64,000 bases of DNA from Planctomycetaceae bacterium (lineage in GTDB: Bacteria > Planctomycetota > Phycisphaerae > SM23-33): positions 81,409-145,408 of the forward strand of contig JAJFVE010000111.1 in the NCBI GenBank assembly GCA_021371965.1, in the 5' to 3' direction. This document shows, in pieces, positions 42,506 through 50,251 of the stretch. Made by a program: the position numbers and the translations under genes. The notes below the pieces were generated by a model. The model was not told where the DNA came from. It made no database searches and was given only the letters and a program-made list of their open reading frames with translations. Numbering within the stretch: position 1 is the first letter of the stretch; every line of letters begins with the position of its first letter.

Positions 42506-43834
42506 CTCCAGCGTCTTCTTGCGGCGCAGGATATGGTGGTACACCTGCACGAAGCGGTGGGCTTCGTCGCGGACGGCCTGGAGCAATTGCAGCGCCGGGT
42601 CGTGGCGCGAGAGCTTGAGCGGTTCGTCGCGGCCGAGGACGAAGAGCGTCTCTTCCTTCTTGGCCAGCGCCACCATCATCGGCGGCGTGAAGGCCATGTC
42701 CTCAAACGCCGACAGCGCGGCGTTGAGCTGGCCGCGGCCGCCGTCGATCAGGATGATGTCGGGGAACAGTTCGGCTTCCATGCCGGCGTACTTGTACCGC
42801 CGCCAGACGACCTCGCGGATGCACGCGTAGTCGTCGTTGCCGGCGACGGTCTTGATGCGGTAGCGGCGATAGGAGTTCTTGAACGGCCGCGCGTCGATGA
42901 AGCACACCATGGCCCCGCACATTTCCTGCCCGTCGAGATGGGCGATGTCAATGCCCTCGATCGTGCGCGGGGGCGTGGCCAGGTGCAGCACCTCGCCCAG
43001 CCGCGCCAGGCCGGCGGCCTGGTCTACGTAGAATACTTCCGGCTGCATGTGATCGCTGGCCAGTCCGCGCTCCTGGAGGCCTTCCATCGCCCGCAGTTCG
43101 TCGCGGATGTTTGCGGCCTGCTCGAAGTCGAGCCGCTCTGCGGCCGCCTGCATTTCGGCGGTGAGCTTGCGACGCAGCGGGGCAGCCTTGGAGTCCATGA
43201 ACTGCATGAAGTCTTTGATGCGGCGCAGGTAGTCTTCGCGGCTGATCATGGCTGCGCACGGGGCCGAGCACTGCTTGATGCTGTGCAGGATGCACGGGCG
43301 GTAACGCTTGCGATCAGGGCTGTCGTCGAAGTCCAGGTGGCAGGTGCAGAACTTGAAGACGCGTTGCATCAGCGGCAGGGCTGCCCGCAGGTCGGCTGGC
43401 GAGACGAAGGGGCCGTACAGTTTGACGCCCTTATGGCGCGGCTGGCGGGTGACCGAGACGCGGGGGAAATCTTCGCCGGTGGTGATCTGCAGATACGGGA
43501 AGCTCTTGTCGTCCTTCTGCATGGCGTTGAAGCGTGGCTGCGTGTCCTTGATCAGGCGGCTCTCGTGCAGGAGGGCGTCGACTTCGCTGTCGCACTCGAG
43601 GTACTCGACGTCGGTCACCAGGTCAGCCACCATGCGAGCGATGTCGGGCCCGCGACTGGCCAGCAGATTCGCGGCGGGCTGGAAATAGCTCGCCACCCGC
43701 GACCGCAGGCTCTTGGCCTTGCCGATGTAGATGACCACGCCGGCAGCGTCCTTGAACAGGTACACCCCCGGCCCGATCGGGAACTGGCCGATCTTGCCGC
43801 GGATGGCGTCCAGGATTTCCTGCCGGGTGGACAT
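42458..43834 (-). CDS. uvrC: excinuclease subunit UvrC, lacking the C-terminal HhH domain
   Basis: Nuclease that cuts on both sides of UvrB-bound lesions. The 458-residue protein has the N-terminal GIY-YIG domain (GVYLFKDAAGVVIYIGKAKS), a Cys cluster (FCTCHLDF...CILHSIKQCSAPC), the UVR motif that binds UvrB, and the RNase-H-like nuclease (DIILIDGGRGQLNAAL; VRDEAHRF). It then stops at ILRRKKTLEE followed by DSPQSPQRTRRKKE, a tail translated from repeat DNA. The helix-hairpin-helix domain normally following here is absent; usual length is about 600. I chose the ATG at 43834 because a TATAAT overlaps an upstream ATG. Confidence 0.9.
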   Translation of the reverse strand: MSTRQEILDAIRGKIGQFPIGPGVYLFKDAAGVVIYIGKAKSLRSRVASYFQPAANLLASRGPDIARMVADLVTDVEYLECDSEVDALLHESRLIKDTQPRFNAMQKDDKSFPYLQITTGEDFPRVSVTRQPRHKGVKLYGPFVSPADLRAALPLMQRVFKFCTCHLDFDDSPDRKRYRPCILHSIKQCSAPCAAMISREDYLRRIKDFMQFMDSKAAPLRRKLTAEMQAAAERLDFEQAANIRDELRAMEGLQERGLASDHMQPEVFYVDQAAGLARLGEVLHLATPPRTIEGIDIAHLDGQEMCGAMVCFIDARPFKNSYRRYRIKTVAGNDDYACIREVVWRRYKYAGMEAELFPDIILIDGGRGQLNAALSAFEDMAFTPPMMVALAKKEETLFVLGRDEPLKLSRHDPALQLLQAVRDEAHRFVQVYHHILRRKKTLEEDSPQSPQRTRRKKE

Positions 43835-43841
43835 CGCACAC

Positions 43842-43847
43842 ATTATA
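43842..43847 (-). promoter_or_regulatory. -10 box of uvrC
   Basis: TATAAT on the minus strand, about seven bases before the ATG at 43834, so the transcript would start at or just before the start codon (leaderless or nearly so). No good -35 is seen 17 bases upstream (GATCCA). Confidence 0.5.
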
Positions 43848-43864
43848 CGTTCAAAAGAAGATCC

Positions 43865-43902
43865 TGGATCCCTGACCTAGGACCTAGGATCGAGGATCTG
43901 TT
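43865..43902. repeat. GATCCTG heptamer palindrome between uvrC and isomerase gene
   Basis: Units GATCCTG GATCCCT GACCTAG GACCTAG GATCGAG GATC with a period of 7; the left half is nearly the reverse complement of the right half. It lies in the 75-base divergent space, where both promoters must be. Confidence 0.75.
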
Positions 43903-43919
43903 TTTGGTACCTTCGCCAC

Positions 43920-44723
43920 ATGAGCCAACCCAAGAAGTTCTCCATGTGGACGAGTTTCCTCTGGGACATCCCCATTGAGGACGCGCTGCGCGAGCAGGCG
44001 GCTGCGGGGTGGATGTTCGCGGAGCTTTCCGACGAGCATAGCATCGAGCTGATCCAGCGTGGGCGCGGGTCGGGAACGGCTTTGCGAAAAGTCGCAGGCG
44101 ACCTGGGCGTGAGCGTCGAGCAGGGACACCTGGACCTGCCTGCCGATATCGCCTCCAGCGATCCTATCGAAAGCATGATCGTTTCAGTCAAGCGGCGGAT
44201 CGACCTGTTCGCCGAGGTAGGCATCACGGCAGCAGTCATTCACCCCGGCGGCGGCAAGATCAGCGATCCGCGCGAACGGTTCGATCGCCAGCTCGAGGGC
44301 CTGCACCTGCTGACCACCCACGCGCAGGGCACAGGCGTGGTGATGTGCCTGGAGCCTTGCTGCAGCGGCTGGGAGCTCACGCCGCTGCTGCGGGCGACGG
44401 CGCCGGCGCAGGTCGGCGTCTGCCTTGACACCGGCCACGTGAACCTCACCGACGAGAGCCAGGGCGACCTGATTCGCTCGTGGGGCCCGCGGCTTCGCGG
44501 GCTGCACATCGCCGACAACGACGGCAAGACGGACCTGCACCTGTTCCCGCGCCAGCCGCGTGGGATCATCAACTGGTGGCCGATCATCGCGGCGCTGGAA
44601 GAGATCGGTTACGCAGGCCTGTACAACTTTGAACTGCCTGGCGAAAACCGCGTTTCGCTGGACGAGCGACGAGCGAAGCTGCGACAGTTCATCGCGGCCG
44701 CCCGCGAGATGTTTGGGAACTGA
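43920..44723 (+). CDS. sugar phosphate isomerase/epimerase-like TIM barrel
   Basis: A 267-residue xylose-isomerase-like barrel. Metal-binding residues typical of the family are visible: Glu in GVVMCLEPCC, Asp and His in VCLDTGHVN, His in LHIADNDGKTD and the Glu near the end in YNFELPGE. Members include myo-inosose dehydratase, epimerases and hydroxypyruvate isomerase; the substrate cannot be read from sequence. No signal peptide. A strong hairpin terminator follows. Confidence 0.85.
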   Translation: MSQPKKFSMWTSFLWDIPIEDALREQAAAGWMFAELSDEHSIELIQRGRGSGTALRKVAGDLGVSVEQGHLDLPADIASSDPIESMIVSVKRRIDLFAEVGITAAVIHPGGGKISDPRERFDRQLEGLHLLTTHAQGTGVVMCLEPCCSGWELTPLLRATAPAQVGVCLDTGHVNLTDESQGDLIRSWGPRLRGLHIADNDGKTDLHLFPRQPRGIINWWPIIAALEEIGYAGLYNFELPGENRVSLDERRAKLRQFIAAAREMFGN

Positions 44724-44744
44724 CGAGTCTTGAGGCAATGATCA

Positions 44745-44775
44745 GGGGGGCGCCGCAGGTCATGCGGCGCCCCCC
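44745..44775. terminator. strong bidirectional hairpin
   Basis: GGGGGGCGCCGCA (44745-44757) and TGCGGCGCCCCCC (44763-44775) form a perfect 13-base stem with a five-base loop. It lies between convergent genes and can serve both. No clear T-run follows on either strand. Confidence 0.75.
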
Positions 44776-44801
44776 GCGTTCCGACCTTGTATGGTCGGGG
44801 G

Positions 44802-46301
44802 TTAGCGTTTGGGCTCTTTGCTCTTCTGCGTCGCCGGAGCGGCCGCCTGGGTCTTTACCGTGATAGTGGATTGGCTCGTTGTCGGCGCGCCTTCGTTGGC
44901 GGTGACAACGGCTTTGATCGTGTAGGTTCCGCCGCGCTGGGCGCGGAGATGGTAGGTAACGTCGCGCGACGCCCCCGGCGCCAGCGTGCCTACGTCGATC
45001 GAGGTCTTGGCGGAGCCCTCCAGCGTCAGGCCCTCCGGCAGCGTCTCCTGGACGCGAACGCCGGTCAATTCGCTTTCGCCGCTGTTCGTCACGGACACTG
45101 TGGCCGTAAAGGCCTTGCCTGTGACGGCCGGTTCGCTCCGCTGGGTCACTTTCACCCGCGCTTGGCTGACGACTGTCGTTGCGCATGATTCGCCGGAAAG
45201 ACCCCGGGCGGCTGTCACTTGCCCGCAGTTCTTGAATGAGCCCCCTCGGGTTGCCTTGACGCGCACGTTGAGCGTTCGCGTCGCGCCGCCGTTGAGGCTG
45301 CCGAGGTTCCACGAGAGGTTCTGCCCGCTGACGTTGGCCTCAGGGTCGCTCGAAACGAACTTGATGCCCTCGCCCAGCGCGTCGGCAACGATCACGCTCT
45401 GGGCTTCCACTTGCGAGGGATTGCTCACCACGATGGTGTACGTGAACTCCTGATTCAACTTTGCCTGCGCCGGAGCGTTCTTGGTGATGGCGATCTTCGC
45501 CCCGATCCACTGCACGCGGGTCGAGCCGGTCACGAGCGGGATTTCGGGTCTGGCGCCCTTTTCGCCTGCCGGCCGCATGATGTCGACAGAGATCTCGTTG
45601 GCGCCTTCGACAGCCTTGGCCTGCTTGATCGTGCACTGGGCCTGGCCGTGCTCGTCGGTGCGGACGGAGGCGGTCTTGCCTGCGCCGTTGAGCGTGGCCT
45701 CGGGGCCCGAGACGATCCGGTACTCCACGGTGTAGCCGCTCAGCGGCGCGCCGTCGGAGTGACGCCTCACGCGCGTGAGCATGCTGTGGCCGTCGCCGGC
45801 GGGGCTGACGCCGTCGCGCGGCAGATCCCATTTCACGTCGTACCAGAGCTCGACGGCGAAGACCTTGTGCCGGTTCCAATCTCTGATTCCCGGAGCGTAG
45901 GCGACGACGTTCGTCGCCCCTTCGACGGGCGAGGTGACGACGGCCCAGGTCTGCCCGGCCGACAACCGCACGTCGTCGGCGGGATCGTCGTTGCCGCGAG
46001 TCAGCACCTTCGGGCAGGCGCCGGTGTGCGTCACAGCATATTGGCCGGTGACCTTTGAACCATCCACTTCCACCAGCGTTCCCATGCTGCCTTCGGGAAT
46101 GATCCATTCAACGCGTTGGCCCGCCAGCGGGCAGCCGGAACTGTCCTTGACCGTGGCAACCAGGACGTGCTGGGTCATGATCGGATTGACCGCCTTGCGC
46201 GGGCTCAGTTCGATTGTGACAGCCTCGCCGACGCCGCAGCCGCCCGCGACCGGAATCGCCACCATGCAGACCCACAAGACAATCCCGCCCTTGCCGCTCA
46301 T
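44802..46301 (-). CDS. DUF11/CARDB-type repeat lipoprotein
   Basis: A 499-residue predicted lipoprotein (MSGKGGIVLW..., lipobox VAGGC). After an N-terminal beta domain it has Ig-like repeats of the DUF11 kind: ITKNAPAQAKLNQEFTYTIV with ALGEGIKFVSSDPEA, and a second unit VKVTQRSEPAVTGKAFTATV with TLPEGLTLEGSA. The end is Thr/Ala/Lys-rich. Such proteins are extracytoplasmic and may bind other envelope parts; no enzyme motif is seen. GGAG precedes the ATG at 46301. It is alone on this strand. Confidence 0.82.
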   Translation of the reverse strand: MSGKGGIVLWVCMVAIPVAGGCGVGEAVTIELSPRKAVNPIMTQHVLVATVKDSSGCPLAGQRVEWIIPEGSMGTLVEVDGSKVTGQYAVTHTGACPKVLTRGNDDPADDVRLSAGQTWAVVTSPVEGATNVVAYAPGIRDWNRHKVFAVELWYDVKWDLPRDGVSPAGDGHSMLTRVRRHSDGAPLSGYTVEYRIVSGPEATLNGAGKTASVRTDEHGQAQCTIKQAKAVEGANEISVDIMRPAGEKGARPEIPLVTGSTRVQWIGAKIAITKNAPAQAKLNQEFTYTIVVSNPSQVEAQSVIVADALGEGIKFVSSDPEANVSGQNLSWNLGSLNGGATRTLNVRVKATRGGSFKNCGQVTAARGLSGESCATTVVSQARVKVTQRSEPAVTGKAFTATVSVTNSGESELTGVRVQETLPEGLTLEGSAKTSIDVGTLAPGASRDVTYHLRAQRGGTYTIKAVVTANEGAPTTSQSTITVKTQAAAPATQKSKEPKR

Positions 46302-46454
46302 CGTCAACTCCTTTAGCGATCCTGCCCGGATAAGCTGAAGCCCCATGCCCCGATACACAAGATCAGTGCGAAACGCAGAGACTCGTGGCGATTGATTATA
46401 TGTTCCTTGGATTGGCCCTTGCCGGATGAAAGTGAAAGAAAAGTTGCCGTGCGA

Positions 46455-47735
46455 TTACGCCGGGCTGTGTTGGAGCACGTCCTGCACGCGGGCGTCCATG
46501 GCGACCTGATCGGCGTTGAAGGAGTTCCATCCTGCCAGGTTCATCAGGCTGTCCAGGCCGACAACGCCATCCTCAAGCAGGTCGCGCCAATGCTCCAGGT
46601 TCGGAATCTTGCCTTCATCCGCGCTGGTCTGGCGCTGGGCCCGCGTCCACTCCGGCAGAACATCGCCGCAGCCATGTCGGCCCAGAAACGCCACCAGGTC
46701 CCCGGGCGTGAAGGTATCGAGGTTCTCCTTGTCCAGCGCGTGCAGGCATTCGACCAGCCGATCATCCACGTCCCACAGCGTGTGCAGAGCGGCCGTTCGC
46801 TCGTCGACGCCACGAGCCAGGGCCGGATCGTATTGCCGGGCCGTACAGTCCTGAAGGTCGGCGCCCTTCAATCCCAGCGCGAGGAAATCCTTGGCGACCT
46901 TGGGCGGTATGGTCATGACGTCCAGGCCGGCCAGGTCGCGCACCTGCCTGCCGTCGCGAAAGCTCGCGCCGATCTGGCGAGTCGTGATCCCGAGCTCCTC
47001 CCGCAGGCCGCGCAGTTGGGCCTGCGAGGCCAGCGTGGCCTTTTCACCCACGTACGTTCCTTCACCGAGCTTGTTCTGGGCGACGAAGCTGTTCAGGCGT
47101 CCCAGGAACACGTTGACGAACGCCGGCCTGCCCAAGCGGGCGACCAGATAGTTCTGCCGCGCCGAAAAGCCCAGCGTGTGATTGACGGCGATGCCCTCGT
47201 TTGCGCACCGGCGCGTGGCCAACACGCCTGCGGCCGAAAGCGGGATCTTCACATAGAACCGCTGCGGGCATATCTCGTGATAACGCCGCGCGTACGCCAG
47301 GGCGGCAGGCAGGTCGTCCGACAGGTCGGTGTGCTCTTCGACCGAGACATACGCGTCGAACGTCTCGACCAGCCGCAGGGCGTGGCGGGCGTTGAGGATA
47401 AAGGCCAGCTCCAGCTTGCGCTGCTGGCCGGAGAGCGGAAACTCCTCCAGCAGCCGCGACGCCTGCACGATCAGGTCGTCGTAGATGCCCTTCTGCACCT
47501 GCTGGTTGAGCAGCGTGTTGTTGGTGGTCAGGGCGGTGAACTCGCGGGTCCAGCATTCGCCGACCTCGTCGACATCGCCGCTGTCGAGCCATAGCTCACT
47601 GCCGCATTCGCTGAGCCGCTGCCACAGCGGGTGCGACGCAAACGTCGGCCGCACCTGCCCCAGCCGAGGCGAAAAGTCTTCCAGAACGAAGTCGCGCACG
47701 CGGTTGCTGAGTGTGGAACCATGTCCGGCGTCCAT
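46455..47735 (-). CDS. transaldolase-family protein
   Basis: A 426-residue barrel enzyme related to transaldolase. Residues LWLDSGDVDEVGECW, TALTTNNTLLNQQVQKG and FYVKIPLSAAGVLATRRC match the family; the Lys in VKIP is the Schiff-base residue. AVNHTLGFSARQNYLVARLG and VNVFLGRL are the later family motifs. The protein is longer than usual (transaldolase 220-380), with a C-terminal extension of about 120 residues of unknown role. The substrate may be the usual sugar phosphates or a fructose-6-phosphate aldolase-type reaction. Confidence 0.85.
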   Translation of the reverse strand: MDAGHGSTLSNRVRDFVLEDFSPRLGQVRPTFASHPLWQRLSECGSELWLDSGDVDEVGECWTREFTALTTNNTLLNQQVQKGIYDDLIVQASRLLEEFPLSGQQRKLELAFILNARHALRLVETFDAYVSVEEHTDLSDDLPAALAYARRYHEICPQRFYVKIPLSAAGVLATRRCANEGIAVNHTLGFSARQNYLVARLGRPAFVNVFLGRLNSFVAQNKLGEGTYVGEKATLASQAQLRGLREELGITTRQIGASFRDGRQVRDLAGLDVMTIPPKVAKDFLALGLKGADLQDCTARQYDPALARGVDERTAALHTLWDVDDRLVECLHALDKENLDTFTPGDLVAFLGRHGCGDVLPEWTRAQRQTSADEGKIPNLEHWRDLLEDGVVGLDSLMNLAGWNSFNADQVAMDARVQDVLQHSPA

Positions 47736-47764
47736 CGCAATGCTCCTTCACATGACACACCAGT

Positions 47765-47828
47765 GTAGCAGGCCACTGAATGTGCCGCGGGCTCCCTCCA
47801 AGCCCGCGACGCGCCAGCGGCCTGCTAC
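47765..47828. terminator. long two-part hairpin between CBS and transaldolase-like genes
   Basis: The outer stem GTAGCAGGCC / GGCCTGCTAC (47765-47774 and 47819-47828) encloses GCGGGCTC...AAGCCCGC. It lies upstream of the transaldolase-like gene and downstream of the CBS gene, so it may end the CBS transcript. Confidence 0.6.
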
Positions 47829-47861
47829 GGTTACTCCCCCACAGGTTCCGAAAGCCTGCGT

Positions 47862-48275
47862 CTAGTGCTTGCAGACTTCCTCGAGCACGTCTTCAGCCAC
47901 GTCTGCGTCGCGGCTTTCGGCAATATCCCCCAGCGAAAGGACGCCGACGGGCTGGTCGCTATCGTCGAGCACCAGCAAGCGGCGGATCTTCTTGCTCTTC
48001 ATCCGCCGGCCGGCATCAGCGATGTTCTCGTCGCTGTGACAGGTGAAGATTTCCTCGGTCATGATTTCACCAACGGTGGTCGACGCCGGGTCCATGTCGG
48101 CCGCGACGGCGCGAATCACGATGTCGCGGTCGCTGACGACTCCGGCGGCCTTGCCGCTGCGCGTCACGGGCAGATATCCCACGTCATGGCTCTTCATGAC
48201 GGTAGCCGCCTCCGTCAGCGATGCGCTGGCGTCGACCGACTTCACGCTGGGCGTCATGGCATCTCGTACACGCAT
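47862..48275 (-). CDS. tandem CBS domain protein
   Basis: A 137-residue protein consisting of one CBS pair: VRDAMTPSVKSVDASASLTE with GVVSDRDIVIRAV, then TVGEIMTEEIFTCHSDENI with PVGVLSLGDIAE. CBS pairs bind adenosine nucleotides and signal energy state. No effector domain is attached, so it may regulate another protein or act as a stand-alone stress protein. AAGGAG precedes the ATG. Confidence 0.9.
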   Translation of the reverse strand: MRVRDAMTPSVKSVDASASLTEAATVMKSHDVGYLPVTRSGKAAGVVSDRDIVIRAVAADMDPASTTVGEIMTEEIFTCHSDENIADAGRRMKSKKIRRLLVLDDSDQPVGVLSLGDIAESRDADVAEDVLEEVCKH

Positions 48276-48423
48276 GGCAATCTCCTTCCTGTAGTGCCCG
48301 GCCCTTCAATGCTAGAAGCGCCGCTTCGTCCGGCGCATCGGGGCTGAGCCCGTTTTGCATGGCGGGTTCCACCGTCCGCGACTAGGGCAAAGCTGGATGG
48401 AGTGGCTCGCCCGGGCGGCAAAC

Positions 48424-48429
48424 TATAAT
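48424..48429 (+). promoter_or_regulatory. -10 box of polX
   Basis: TATAAT ten bases before the polX ATG, so the transcript begins four to five bases before the start codon. There is no Shine-Dalgarno. No -35 hexamer close to consensus is seen. Confidence 0.5.
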
Positions 48430-48439
48430 TCTTGCAGCC

Positions 48440-50155
48440 ATGGAAAACGCACTGGTTGCCGACATGTTCGACGAGATCGCCGACCTGCTCGATCTGCAGG
48501 AGGAGGACGCCTTTCGCATCCGTTCCTACCGAAACGCCGCCCGCACGGTGCGAAATCTCTCGCAGCGCCTCGAAGACATGGCCGCCGAGGGCAAGGACTT
48601 TGCCGAGCTGCCCAACATCGGCAAGAGCACGGCCGCCAAAGTGTCCGAGATGCTGGCAACCGGCACGTGCAAACGCCTGGAAGAATTACGTGCGGCCGTG
48701 CCCGCCGACCTGCCCATGCTGATGCGTCTTCCGGGCATCGGTCCGCGCAAGGCGATGCAACTGCACAAGCAACTGGGCATCTCGGCGGCGGCGGATCTCG
48801 AGGCCGCCTGCCGCGAAGGCCGGGTGCGGGTGCTGGCCGGCATGGGCGCCAAGACCGAGCAGAAGATACTCGAAGGCCTGGCGATGCTGGACAAGACCTC
48901 CGGGCGCATCCTGAACCACGCAGCTGCTGGGTACGCGGCGGCGATGCAGCGGCATCTGGAGCGGATCAAGGACATCGAGCGATGGGAGATCGCCGGCAGC
49001 TTCCGCCGCCACTGCGAAACGGTGGGGGATCTGGACATCCTCGTTCAGGCGCGCGATCGGAGCAAGGCCGCCGGGGCGATCATCGCCTTCGACGAAATCG
49101 AACGCGTGCTGGCGCGTGGGCCCGAGCGGGTATCGGTCGTGCTCCAGGGCGGCTTGCAGGTAGACTTTCGCTTCTTCAACGCCGAGGCGTTCGGGGCGGC
49201 GCTGATGTACTTCACAGGGTCCAAGGCCCATAACATCGCCCTGCGCCGCCGCGCCATCGAGGGCGGGCACAAACTCAACGAATACGGCCTGTTCAAGGGC
49301 CGACGGGCGGTGGCGGGGCGCAGCGAAGAGGAAGTCTACAAGCGATTAGGCCTGGCATGGGTTCCTCCGGAGCTCCGCGAGGACCGCGGCGAGATAGACG
49401 CCGCGGCGGCGGGGACGCTGCCGGCGCTGATCGAGCCTAGCCAGGTGCGCGGCGACCTGCAGTCGCACACGACGGCGACCGACGGCATGCATACGGTTGA
49501 GGAGATGGCACAAGCGGCCGCCGAGATGGGCTACCAGTATTTGGCCATCACCGATCACTCCAAGGCCATCGCCATGTCGCGCGGGCTGGACGAGGCCGCC
49601 CTGCGACGCCACGCCGATCACATTCGCTCCGTCGACGCGACGTTCAAGAACCTCTGGCTGCTGGCCGGCGTCGAGGTGGACATCCTCAAGGACGGGCAAC
49701 TGGACCTGGACGAGAAGGTGCTGGCCGAAATGGACTGGATCCTCGCGGCAGTGCATTCGCACTTCAATCTCGACGAGAAGGCGATGACGCAGCGTCTGCT
49801 GGCGGCCGTAAACAGCGGCGTGGTGCACGGCATCGCCCACCCCTGCGGCCGGATCATCGGCCGGCGCGAGCCGATCGCCTTCGACGCCGACAAGCTCTTC
49901 GAGGCGTGCAGCCGCCGCGGGGTACGACTGGAGATCAACGCCCAGAGCGACCGCCTGGACCTGCCCGACACGTACTGCCGCCGCGCGAAGGATGCGGGCG
50001 TTAAATTTACGCTGGGCACCGACGCGCACAAGACCGAAGACCTGAGCCTCATGCCCCAGGGCGTGTACGTAGCCCGCCGCGGATGGCTAGAGCGCAGCGA
50101 CGTGCTCAACACCCGCACGGCGGGGCAACTTCGCAAAGAGCTGAAACGGAAATGA
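48440..50155 (+). CDS. polX: DNA polymerase/3'-5' exonuclease PolX
   Basis: Family X polymerase with a PHP nuclease domain, for gap filling in base-excision repair. The 571-residue protein has N-terminal HhH motifs (LPNIGKSTAAKVSEML), a beta-type catalytic centre IAGSFRRHCETVGDLDILVQ, and a PHP domain (about 335-571) beginning GDLQSHTTATDGMHTVEEMA with ITDHSKAIAMSRGLD. All metal-binding His and Asp motifs look intact. It appears to be transcribed alone from a near-leaderless promoter. Confidence 0.95.
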   Translation: MENALVADMFDEIADLLDLQEEDAFRIRSYRNAARTVRNLSQRLEDMAAEGKDFAELPNIGKSTAAKVSEMLATGTCKRLEELRAAVPADLPMLMRLPGIGPRKAMQLHKQLGISAAADLEAACREGRVRVLAGMGAKTEQKILEGLAMLDKTSGRILNHAAAGYAAAMQRHLERIKDIERWEIAGSFRRHCETVGDLDILVQARDRSKAAGAIIAFDEIERVLARGPERVSVVLQGGLQVDFRFFNAEAFGAALMYFTGSKAHNIALRRRAIEGGHKLNEYGLFKGRRAVAGRSEEEVYKRLGLAWVPPELREDRGEIDAAAAGTLPALIEPSQVRGDLQSHTTATDGMHTVEEMAQAAAEMGYQYLAITDHSKAIAMSRGLDEAALRRHADHIRSVDATFKNLWLLAGVEVDILKDGQLDLDEKVLAEMDWILAAVHSHFNLDEKAMTQRLLAAVNSGVVHGIAHPCGRIIGRREPIAFDADKLFEACSRRGVRLEINAQSDRLDLPDTYCRRAKDAGVKFTLGTDAHKTEDLSLMPQGVYVARRGWLERSDVLNTRTAGQLRKELKRK

Positions 50156-50174
50156 GGAATTGCTGATCTATGAT

Positions 50175-50250
50175 GTTGCATTGCGGATTGGGGGAGGGAG
50201 CGGCAAAACGACGATGATCTTTAATCCGCAATCCAAAATCCCCAATGAGT
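50175..50250. repeat. inverted GGATTGC-type arrays downstream of polX
   Basis: GTTGCATTGCGGATTGGGG (about 50175-50194) faces AATCCGCAATCCAAAATCCC followed by CAATG (50223-50247). It lies between convergent polX and the WD40-CAP gene and directly precedes the latter's stop. Confidence 0.7.
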
Positions 50251-50251
50251 G

